This document shows, in pieces, positions 58,001 to 64,000 of a DNA stretch of 64,000 bases. Source of the DNA: CAMLIZ01 sp036231905 (GTDB lineage: Bacteria; Pseudomonadota; Gammaproteobacteria; Burkholderiales; Burkholderiaceae_C); assembly GCF_036231905.1 (NCBI RefSeq), contig NZ_JAZARE010000005.1, positions 391,875-455,874 on the forward strand. Direction: 5' to 3'. The first letter of the stretch is position 1; each line of letters opens with the position of its first letter. Position numbers and translations under genes: made by a program. Below the pieces are notes generated by a model. That model saw nothing but the letters and a program-made list of their open reading frames with translations, had not been told where the DNA came from and searched no databases.

Positions 58001-59023
58001 ATGCCGCTTCCGCAGGTCTGCATCGTCTCTCCGGCGCTGACCGACGCCCACAACGGCAATGCCCACACGGCAGCGCGCTGGCAACGCTTTCTCGCCCCAT
58101 TGGCGCGGGTGCAGGCCGTGCTCGCCTGGCAGGGCGACCCGGCCGACGCCCTGATCGCACTGCACGCCCGCCGCTCGGCCGACAGCATCGCGCGCTTTCG
58201 CAGCGCGCATCCCGAACGCGCGCTGGCGCTGGTGCTCACCGGGACGGACCTGTACCGGGACCTGGCAAACGGCGATGCGGCGGCGGCCCATTCGCTGGAG
58301 TGTGCCAGCCACGTGGTGGTGCTGCAGCCGCAGGCACTGGCCCCGCTGCCTGCGGCCGTGCGGGCCAAGGCGCGGGTGATCCTGCAATCGGCCACGCGCC
58401 TGGTGCGCCATGACCGGGCCACCACCCGGGTGGACTTCGTGGCGGCCGGCCATCTGCGCGCGGAAAAAGACCCGCTCACCTTGATGGACGCGGCGCAGCA
58501 ACTCGGCAGCGAACCGCGGCTGCGCATCGTCCACATCGGCCGCGCGCTGGAGCCGGCGCTGGGAGCGGCCGCACACACCACCATGCACGGCTGCCCGGGT
58601 TACCGCTGGCTCGGCGGCCTGCCGCCTGCAGCGACACGGCGCTGGATCGCCCGCGCCCATGCCCTGGTGCACATGAGCCGCATGGAAGGCGGCGCCAACG
58701 TGGTGATCGAGGCGCTGCGCTGCGGCGTGCCGGTGCTCGCCAGCCGCATCGACGGCAACCTGGGACTGCTGGGAGAGGACTACGAGGGCTACTTCCCCGT
58801 GGGCGACGCGGCGGCGCTTGCGGCATTGATGCGGCGCTTTGCCCACGACAGCGCCTTTGCGGCCCGGCTGGCCGCGCAATGCGCCGCGCTCGCGCCGCAG
58901 TTCGCACCGGCCGCAGAGGCCGCTGCCGTGCGGCAGCTGCTGGTGGACATGCTGGCCGGCGCCACGCAGCAGCGGCTGCCACAATGGGAAGGCGTTTCCC
59001 CCATCCCCCGCCCCGCCCCATGA
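58001..59023 (+). CDS. senB: Selenosugar synthase SenB (glycosyltransferase-like)
   Basis: A 340-residue protein of the GT4 glycosyltransferase fold. It contains VCIVSPALTDAHNGNAHTAARWQRFLAPLA, FVAAGHLRAEKDPLTLMDAAQQL, and the donor-site region AHALVHMSRMEGGANVVIEALRCGVPVLASRIDGNLGLLGEDYEGYF with E-x-x-x-x-V-I-E-A. These match SenB, which attaches selenium from selenophosphate to a UDP-sugar. Its ATG is 32 bp from that of the divergent senA. Its stop overlaps the start of selD/senC (ATGA), so selenophosphate formation and use are co-translated. Confidence 0.87.
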   Translation: MPLPQVCIVSPALTDAHNGNAHTAARWQRFLAPLARVQAVLAWQGDPADALIALHARRSADSIARFRSAHPERALALVLTGTDLYRDLANGDAAAAHSLECASHVVVLQPQALAPLPAAVRAKARVILQSATRLVRHDRATTRVDFVAAGHLRAEKDPLTLMDAAQQLGSEPRLRIVHIGRALEPALGAAAHTTMHGCPGYRWLGGLPPAATRRWIARAHALVHMSRMEGGANVVIEALRCGVPVLASRIDGNLGLLGEDYEGYFPVGDAAALAALMRRFAHDSAFAARLAAQCAALAPQFAPAAEAAAVRQLLVDMLAGATQQRLPQWEGVSPIPRPAP

Positions 59024-60096
59024 GCACCCCTTCCGACACCTGCCCCGTTGCGCCGGCCGAGATCCGCCTCACCCAGTTTTCCCACGGCGGGGGCTGCGGC
59101 TGCAAGATCGCGCCCGGCGTGCTGTCCGAGATCCTCAAGAGCTCGTCCGGCGGGCTGATCCCTCCGCAGCTGCTGGTGGGCATCGAAACCGCCGACGACG
59201 CGGCGGTGTACCAGCTCAACGACGAGCAGGCGCTGATCGCCACCACCGACTTCTTCATGCCGATCGTCGACGACCCGTTCGACTTCGGCCGCATCGCCGC
59301 CACCAATGCAATCAGCGATGTCTACGCCATGGGCGGCAAGCCCATCATGGCGCTGGCCCTGGTGGCCATGCCGATCAACCAGCTGCCCGTCGAAGTGATT
59401 GGGCAGATCATCCGCGGCGGTGAGTCGGTGTGCCGCGAGGCCGGCATCCCGATCGCTGGCGGCCACACCATCGATTCGGTGGAGCCGATCTACGGCCTGG
59501 TGGTGATGGGCCTGGTGCACCCGGGGAAGGTGCGGCGCAATGCCAGCGCCAGGCCGGGCGACGTGCTCATCCTCGGCAAGCCGCTCGGCGTGGGCGTGCT
59601 GTCGGCGGCGCTCAAGAAGGGCCGGCTCGACGCCGCCGGCTACCAGCAGCTGGTGAAGACCACCACCCAGCTCAACAAACCCGGCGTGGCCCTGGCCGAT
59701 CTGCCCGGTGTGCATGCCTTGACCGACGTCACCGGCTTCGGCCTGGCCGGCCACACCTTGGAGTTCGCGCGAGGCGCGGGTGTCACCGCCGTGATCGACT
59801 GGCCGGCGGTGCCGCTGCTGCCGGGGGTTCAGGCGATGGCGGCCGAAGGCCTGGTGACCGGCGCCTCCGGCCGCAACTGGGCCGGCTACGGCGCCGAGGT
59901 GGTGTTGCAGTCCGGGCTGCCAGCCACCGCGCAGCACCTGCTCACCGACCCGCAGACCTCCGGCGGCCTGCTCGTGAGCTGCGCGCCGGACACAGCGGAC
60001 GCGGTGCTGCGCATCTTCCGTGACGGCGGCTTCGAACACGCCGCGGTCATCGGCCGGGTGGAAGCCGGCGCACCGCAGCTGCGCGTGCAGGGCTGA
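59020..60096 (+). CDS. selD: Selenide, water dikinase (selenophosphate synthetase, SelD/SenC)
   Basis: A 358-residue enzyme that makes selenophosphate from selenide and ATP. The active-site loop is HGGGCGCKIAPG with C26 and K29, matching Cys17 and Lys20 of E. coli SelD. It is a cysteine form, not a selenocysteine form. ATP-binding segments are IETADDAAVYQLNDEQALIATTDFFMPIVDDPFDFGRIAATNAISDVYAMGG and GGHTIDSVEPIYGLVVMG; the end has LTDPQTSGGLLVSCAP. Operon position after senB identifies it as the SenC of the selenoneine pathway. No selA, selB or selU lies in the window, but it could also serve those elsewhere. Confidence 0.94.
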   Translation: MSTPSDTCPVAPAEIRLTQFSHGGGCGCKIAPGVLSEILKSSSGGLIPPQLLVGIETADDAAVYQLNDEQALIATTDFFMPIVDDPFDFGRIAATNAISDVYAMGGKPIMALALVAMPINQLPVEVIGQIIRGGESVCREAGIPIAGGHTIDSVEPIYGLVVMGLVHPGKVRRNASARPGDVLILGKPLGVGVLSAALKKGRLDAAGYQQLVKTTTQLNKPGVALADLPGVHALTDVTGFGLAGHTLEFARGAGVTAVIDWPAVPLLPGVQAMAAEGLVTGASGRNWAGYGAEVVLQSGLPATAQHLLTDPQTSGGLLVSCAPDTADAVLRIFRDGGFEHAAVIGRVEAGAPQLRVQG

Positions 60097-60103
60097 CCGG
60101 GCG

Positions 60104-60928
60104 CTACGCCGCCTTCGGGCGCACCACGTCCTGCAGGCGCTGCTGCAGGTGCGGCACCTCCGGCAGCTGCAACCCGAACACCTGCTCCAGCGTGGCCCGC
60201 AGTTCCTCGGCCGACGTGATCACCTGCTTCTCGCTGCGCCCGTCGAGGTAGTGGCGGGTGAACTCGTTGTCGGCCAGGGTGTCGCGGCCATCGGCGCGGG
60301 TGCGGGCGGCGATCAGGCGCTGGCGGAAGTGCGAGTCCGGGTGGTTGCACAGGTACCAGCTGACCAGCTCGTAGTCCACCTGCTGCTGCGGCTGCAGGTC
60401 GAAGCGGTAGAGCGGGCGCCATTCACCGGCCACTTCGGCCTGCATCAGCACGTCGCCGTCAAGCTTCAACAGCTGGAAGCGTTCATGTGGCGTGGCCTGC
60501 GGGCCGGCCTGGTTCAGGCGCAGCGGGCCGGTCAGCGTCATGCCGCCAAAGCCGCCATCCAGCAGCAGGCGCTCGCCGTCGAGGTCGATCGCCAGCAGCA
60601 TGTGCGTGCGTGGCCGCACGGTGTCGGGCGGCAGGTTCCACAGCACGCGCGCGGCCAGCCGGGTGACCTGGAAGCCAAGCTGGGTGAGCACGTCGGCCAG
60701 CAGCAGGTTGTGCTCGAAACAATAACCGCCGCGCCGGCCCTCGACGAGCTTGCGCTGCAGCGAGGCCGGGTCCAGCAGCACCGGCAGGCCCAGCCAGGGG
60801 TTGAGGCTTTCGAAGGGGATGGACCGGCTGTGCAGGCGGTGCAGCGTGGCCAGGGTCTCGAAGTCGGGGCGTGCCGCGGCGTCGAAGCCGATGCGGCGAA
60901 AGTAGGCGGCGAGGTCGATGTGCTCCAT
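60104..60928 (-). CDS. nat: Arylamine N-acetyltransferase
   Basis: A 274-residue enzyme with the catalytic triad C70 (RRGGYCFEHN), His in RPRTHMLLAIDL and Asp in LLLDGGFGGMTLTGPL. The start at 60928 (MEHIDLAAYFRRIGFD) places the Cys at the family-typical position; an upstream ATG at 60943 is possible. Motifs IPFESLNPWLG and NEFTRHYLDGRSEKQVIT are also usual. It transfers acetyl groups from acetyl-CoA to aromatic amines or hydrazines. It is convergent with selD, seven bases apart. Confidence 0.93.
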   Translation of the reverse strand: MEHIDLAAYFRRIGFDAAARPDFETLATLHRLHSRSIPFESLNPWLGLPVLLDPASLQRKLVEGRRGGYCFEHNLLLADVLTQLGFQVTRLAARVLWNLPPDTVRPRTHMLLAIDLDGERLLLDGGFGGMTLTGPLRLNQAGPQATPHERFQLLKLDGDVLMQAEVAGEWRPLYRFDLQPQQQVDYELVSWYLCNHPDSHFRQRLIAARTRADGRDTLADNEFTRHYLDGRSEKQVITSAEELRATLEQVFGLQLPEVPHLQQRLQDVVRPKAA

Positions 60929-60939
60929 GGCCGCGATGA

Positions 60940-61545
60940 TCACATGCAGTCTGCAGCCCTGGTGAAGACGAGGAGTTGGTTGTTGGACGGCATCGCGATG
61001 CGCTCGCGCAGCTGCAGCCCGGCACGCCGGGCCGCCTGCTCCACCGCTTCCAGGTCACGCACGCCCCAGGCGGGGTCGCGGGCGCGCAGGTCGGCGTCGA
61101 ACTCGGCGTTGCTGGCCGCGGTGTGCGCCCCACCCACGCGATACGGGCCATAGGTGATCAGCAGGCCGGCACGGGCGAGATGGCGGTTTGCGCCGTCCAC
61201 CAGGCCGGCGCAGGTGGCCCAGGGTGAGGCGTGCAGCATGTTGGCGCAGTAGATGGCGTCCACTTCGCCCACCGGCCACACCGGCGCGGTGACGTCCACC
61301 ACGCACGGCGCAGCCACGTTGGCCAGGCCGGCGCACCAGTCGACGATAGACGCAAAACCTTCGGCATGGCGATCGCTTGGCTGCCACTGCCAGGCTGGCA
61401 AGCCGGCGGCAAAGTGCGCCACGTGCTGGCCCGTGCCGCTGGCGATCTCCAGCGCATGGCCGCGTGGCGGCAGCAGCCGCTGCAGCTGCTCCAGGATGGG
61501 GTGGCGGTTGCGCTCTGCGGCCGCACTGTACAGGCGCGCCGTCAT
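60940..61545 (-). CDS. DUF938 family SAM-dependent methyltransferase
   Basis: A 201-residue protein of DUF938. The motif SAAAERNRHPILEQLQRLLPPRGHALEIASGTGQHVAHFAAGLPAWQWQPSD includes the SAM-binding E-I-A-S-G-T-G-Q-H loop. VDAIYCANMLHASPW and GLLITYGPYRVGGAHTAASNAEFDADLRARDPAWGVRDLEAV follow, all typical. The substrate is unknown. It overlaps the upstream panE-like gene by four bases, and the next gene starts 11 bp after its stop, so the three form an operon. Confidence 0.88.
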   Translation of the reverse strand: MTARLYSAAAERNRHPILEQLQRLLPPRGHALEIASGTGQHVAHFAAGLPAWQWQPSDRHAEGFASIVDWCAGLANVAAPCVVDVTAPVWPVGEVDAIYCANMLHASPWATCAGLVDGANRHLARAGLLITYGPYRVGGAHTAASNAEFDADLRARDPAWGVRDLEAVEQAARRAGLQLRERIAMPSNNQLLVFTRAADCM

Positions 61546-62507
61546 GCCGGCTCGGCGGGATAAAGCCCGCGCACCCGCCCGAGCAGGCGCGTCAAGCCGA
61601 ACAAGGCATCGATGTTCGGCGTGGCTACACCGACCTGCGCCCCGAGTTCGCGCACCGCGCCGACGATGGCATCGAGCTCCAGCGGACGGCCGGCCTCCAG
61701 GTCCTGCAGCATCGAGGTCTTGAATGCACCCAGCTTGCGTGTCACTTCGTGGCGCTCGGCCGGAGTCTGCGGCAGGTGGATGCCGATGCGTTCGCCCACG
61801 GCCTTGGCCTCGGCCATCGCCGCGATGCAGAAGCTGCTCACCAGCGGGTCCTCGATGATGCGGTCGGCGGTGGCGCCAGTGAGCGCGGACACCGGGTTGG
61901 TACTCAGGTTGCCCCAGAGCTTGTACCAGATGTCGTTGCGGATCTGCGCGGACAGCGTCAGCTCGAAGCCAGCCGCCGACAGCAGCTCACCGATGCGCGT
62001 GACACGGGCGCTGACGCCGCCCGCGGGCTCGCCGATGATCAGGCCGAGGCCACGCTGGTGTTCCACCAGGCCGGGCTGCGAGGTCTTGGCGCTGGCATGC
62101 ACCACGCAGCCGATCACCTGCTCGGTGGCGATCGCCGCGGCGACCACACCGCCCGGATCCACGCTGTCCAGCCCGGGGCCGAACCACCAGGGCACGCCGT
62201 TCATGGCGGGCAGCACCACGGTCTGCGGGCCGATGAGCGGCGCGATGCGCCTGGCCACGTCGGTGAGCGCCGGGCCCTTCACCGCGATCACCACCAGGTC
62301 CTGCGGGCCGAGCGCCTGCGGGTCGTCCGATGCCCGCGCCGGGCAGCTGCGCAGCTCGCCCCCGCCCTGCAGGCGCCAGCCGTGTGCCTGCAGCGCCAGC
62401 AGGGTGGCGCCGCGCGCCAGCGCGCTCACCTCGGCAACCCCCGCCAGCGCCAGCCGCGCACCGATCAGCCCGCCGATCGCCCCAGCTCCCACCACACACA
62501 CTTTCAT
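61542..62507 (-). CDS. panE: 2-dehydropantoate 2-reductase (PanE/ApbA family)
   Basis: A 321-residue NADPH-dependent reductase starting at 62507 (MKVCVVGAGAIGGLIGARLALAG, with the Rossmann GxGxxG). The segments VVIAVKGPALTDVARRI, VVLPAMNGVPWWF and NIWYKLWGNLSTNPVSALTGATADRIIED, with the catalytic Lys and Asn, fit PanE. The final YKLWGN...KTSMLQDLEAGRPLELDAIVGAVRELG is also conserved. It would make pantoate for coenzyme A, although paralogues with other 2-oxoacid substrates are common in Burkholderiales. Confidence 0.88.
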   Translation of the reverse strand: MKVCVVGAGAIGGLIGARLALAGVAEVSALARGATLLALQAHGWRLQGGGELRSCPARASDDPQALGPQDLVVIAVKGPALTDVARRIAPLIGPQTVVLPAMNGVPWWFGPGLDSVDPGGVVAAAIATEQVIGCVVHASAKTSQPGLVEHQRGLGLIIGEPAGGVSARVTRIGELLSAAGFELTLSAQIRNDIWYKLWGNLSTNPVSALTGATADRIIEDPLVSSFCIAAMAEAKAVGERIGIHLPQTPAERHEVTRKLGAFKTSMLQDLEAGRPLELDAIVGAVRELGAQVGVATPNIDALFGLTRLLGRVRGLYPAEPA

Positions 62508-62918
62508 GCCGTCGTCCTTTTTCAATGGAGGCGCAGCAACGCCCCGCGCGCGCCCGCTTGGCGCCATCATGCATCGACGGCTGCGGCAGTTTTTGCCGAG
62601 CCTCTTTCCGGGCACCGGCGAAACAAGCAGGTTACGAGAACAGCTGTATCCGGGCGATACGCACGCAAATTCCAGGGCAGGCACTCACTTGTCTATATAA
62701 GCGCGGCCCACGCAATGAAAGGCTGCGGCCTCATTCTTGCTTCCGGGTGGCGAAGCCCCGGCCGTGCGGTGTTTTCCTAGGGTGTACCCCCGTTCAGGAC
62801 GCCAAACTTTTAACGCTATAGTCGCGGGCTTTCGCGGCCGACCAGGCCGTGTGCGCGGCCCAAAAAGCCGTGTGAGTGGACGGGTCAACGCGCCTGAAAA
62901 GCGCGTGGAGGATAACAA
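62508..62918 (+). promoter_or_regulatory. Intergenic region with probable tonB promoter
   Basis: A 411-bp gap between the divergent panE-like and tonB genes. TATAGT at 62817-62822 in the context AACGCTATAGTCGCG is a plausible -10 element, with a weak -35 (TTCAGG) at 62793-62798. It lies about 100 bp before the tonB start. A TCTATATAAG stretch near 62692 could serve another promoter. No clear Fur box or other repeat was found. Confidence 0.35.
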
Positions 62919-63593
62919 GTGGATTTCGCGGAACAGCAGCGCAAACCAGGCAAACACCTGGTGGCCTTCAGTATCGTCGTCGTGCTGCATATCTTGCTCG
63001 GCTACGCCTTTGTGAGCGGCCTTGCACGCAAGGTGATCGAAGTCGTCAAGGCCCCGATCGAGACCAAGATCATCGAGGAGGTGAAGCCACCTCCGCCGCC
63101 ACCGGAGAACCTGCCGCCGCCGCCGAAGTTCGCGCCGCCGCCGCCGTCCTTCGTGCCTCCGCCCGAAGTGGTGGTCAACCCGCCGCCGGTGCAGCAGCCA
63201 ACCATCACCACCACGCAGGAAACGCCGCCCCCGCAGCCGCCGGTGCTGATCCGGCCGACCGCCCCTGATGCACCGCCTGCACCGGCGCGCGTGGCTGCCA
63301 AGCCGGCCATCGCCAATGCGCAGTCGTGCGCACCCACCGGCGACGACTATCCGTCGGCCGCGCTGCGTGCCGAGGCCACGGGCCTCACCCGCATCCGCTT
63401 CACGATCGACGGCGAAGGCCGTCTGCAGAAAGCCGAAATCGTGAAGTCGGCCGGTTCCTCGCGCGAGCACAAGCTGCTCGACCGCGTGGCCGAGCAGAAG
63501 CTGTCGACCTGCAAGTTCACCCCGGGTCTGGACGACACGGGCAAGCGCGTGGGCGGCACCTTCGAATTCGAATATCTCTGGAAGATCCAGTAG
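62919..63593 (+). CDS. tonB: TonB-family energy transducer
   Basis: A 224-residue protein from a GTG at 62919 preceded by GGAGG. One N-terminal membrane helix is at about 12-35 (GKHLVAFSIVVVLHILLGYAFVSGLA) and contains the H that pairs with ExbB/ExbD. A periplasmic Pro-rich spacer (about 55-125) follows with many PPPP and PPPE repeats. The C-terminal TonB domain is CAPTGDDYPSAALRAEATGLTRIRFTIDGEGRLQKAEIVKSAGSSREHKLLDRVAEQKLSTCKF. Two Cys residues in that domain may form a disulfide. It powers TonB-dependent outer-membrane receptors. It is followed by exbB. Confidence 0.93.
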   Translation: MDFAEQQRKPGKHLVAFSIVVVLHILLGYAFVSGLARKVIEVVKAPIETKIIEEVKPPPPPPENLPPPPKFAPPPPSFVPPPEVVVNPPPVQQPTITTTQETPPPQPPVLIRPTAPDAPPAPARVAAKPAIANAQSCAPTGDDYPSAALRAEATGLTRIRFTIDGEGRLQKAEIVKSAGSSREHKLLDRVAEQKLSTCKFTPGLDDTGKRVGGTFEFEYLWKIQ

Positions 63594-63687
63594 CTCCGCG
63601 GCGGCTCCCGATACCGCATCCCCCGACCCTTTTCATTTTTTCGCGGCGCGGCTGACGATCTCATCGCGCCTGACCCTTGGAGGAATC

Positions 63688-64000
63688 ATGTCCCTGATCA
63701 AACTCGTGCGCGCGCCGCTGGCTGCCGTTCTGATTGCCGGCGCGACGCTCAGCGCCCCCGTGACCGTGCTGGCCCAGGCGGCGTCCGCACCGGCTGCCGA
63801 AGCCTCCGCGGCCGATGCCGGCGCGGCACCTGCCGCCCCGGCCGTGGCCACCGCGCCCGTGGCCACCACCGCCCACGAGACCGTGGACAACCCCTACGGC
63901 ATCGAAGCGATGTGGAAGGCGGGCGACTTCGTCACCCGCTTCGTGCTGATCGCGATGATCATCATGTCGCTGGGCAGCTGGTACATCATCTTCACCAAGC
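63688..64000 (+). CDS. exbB: ExbB/MotA-TolQ-type proton channel, N-terminal part (runs off right edge)
   Basis: The first 104 codons of a gene that continues beyond the window. The ATG at 63688 has TTGGAGGA upstream. A signal-like hydrophobic stretch (PLAAVLIAGATLSAPVTVLAQA) is followed by an Ala-rich linker. Then NPYGIEAMWKAGDFVTRFVLIAMIIMSLGSWYIIFTK, the first ExbB membrane segment, is visible. Position 94 bp behind tonB supports ExbB. The Ala-rich periplasmic N-terminus is a form common in Burkholderiales and Xanthomonads. Confidence 0.9.
   Translation, partial: MSLIKLVRAPLAAVLIAGATLSAPVTVLAQAASAPAAEASAADAGAAPAAPAVATAPVATTAHETVDNPYGIEAMWKAGDFVTRFVLIAMIIMSLGSWYIIFTK

Noticed and set aside
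59020..60096. A selenocysteine (in-frame TGA) version of SelD with a SECIS element
   Set aside because: The active-site codon at residue 26 reads as cysteine (TGC) and the frame has no internal TGA, so no SECIS is needed.
62685..63470. A minus-strand frame of 261 codons rich in Arg and Gly opposite tonB
   Set aside because: It arises from the proline-rich tonB spacer read backwards; there is no ribosome site and no family.
1..64000. CRISPR arrays, tRNA or rRNA genes, insertion sequences, phage attachment sites
   Set aside because: No regularly spaced identical repeats, cloverleaf-type sequence, transposase or integrase was found on reading both strands.

Overview
The window is high-GC chromosomal DNA with almost no gaps between genes. 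It looks like a free-living betaproteobacterium of the order Burkholderiales (Rubrivivax/Ideonella/Variovorax-like). That placement rests on gene content: a CysB-type regulator next to ssu and cys operons, an acetoacetyl-CoA synthetase, reductive pyrimidine degradation and a selenoneine cluster. It was made by reading, not by a database search. No rRNA, tRNA, CRISPR array, insertion sequence or prophage was seen.

Layout. 1-4125 (minus): an ECF sigma factor, a membrane Ser/Thr kinase and the N-terminal part of a YadA-like trimeric adhesin that runs off the left edge. 4296-16249: a sulfur-supply region holding ssuE, two ssuA paralogues, ssuD, ssuC and ssuB, then ssuF (molbindin) and a small hydrolase, then sbp-cysT-cysW-cysA, a VOC protein and a divergent cysB. 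Three transcription units here share a 15-bp sequence about 60-70 bp before their first start codon. 16392-18849: a cation-efflux gene broken by an internal deletion, a D-Ala-D-Ala dipeptidase and a divergent M14-type deacylase. 18850-22645: a lower-GC island of small plus-strand genes, including SUKH-like and DUF4304-like proteins typical of toxin immunity, with no toxin gene. 22646-27780: fructose-type uptake (frcBCA), a ROK regulator and a divergent PfkB kinase around a clear inverted-repeat operator.

27786-36635: a diguanylate cyclase, acetoacetyl-CoA synthetase and a run of small housekeeping genes (GST, GNAT, TfoX-like, TspO, VOC, quinone reductase-like, NTF2-like, truncated globin). 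36658-44522: reductive pyrimidine catabolism (preT-preA, NCS1 permease, hydA, carbamoyl hydrolase) divergent from a RutR-like TetR regulator, with two tandem operator-like repeats between them. 44535-49755: a PAS histidine kinase, a P-loop kinase, an Lrp regulator divergent from a threonine dehydratase-like enzyme, and small stress-type proteins ended by a good terminator. 50011-51507: a secreted GH18 chitinase-like protein with long proline linkers, preceded by three tandem 11-bp repeats. 51583-53309: a zinc alcohol dehydrogenase and a membrane protein.

53424-60096 is the most interesting block. A PhnCDE-type ABC importer is transcribed immediately behind senA (selenoneine synthase, an EgtB homologue). 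Divergent from senA are senB (selenosugar synthase) and selD/senC (selenophosphate synthetase). The arrangement suggests a complete import-to-product selenium pathway in which the 'phosphonate' transporter carries a selenium oxyanion. 60104-62507 holds an arylamine N-acetyltransferase, a DUF938 methyltransferase and a PanE-like reductase. From 62919 a tonB gene and the start of exbB run off the right edge.
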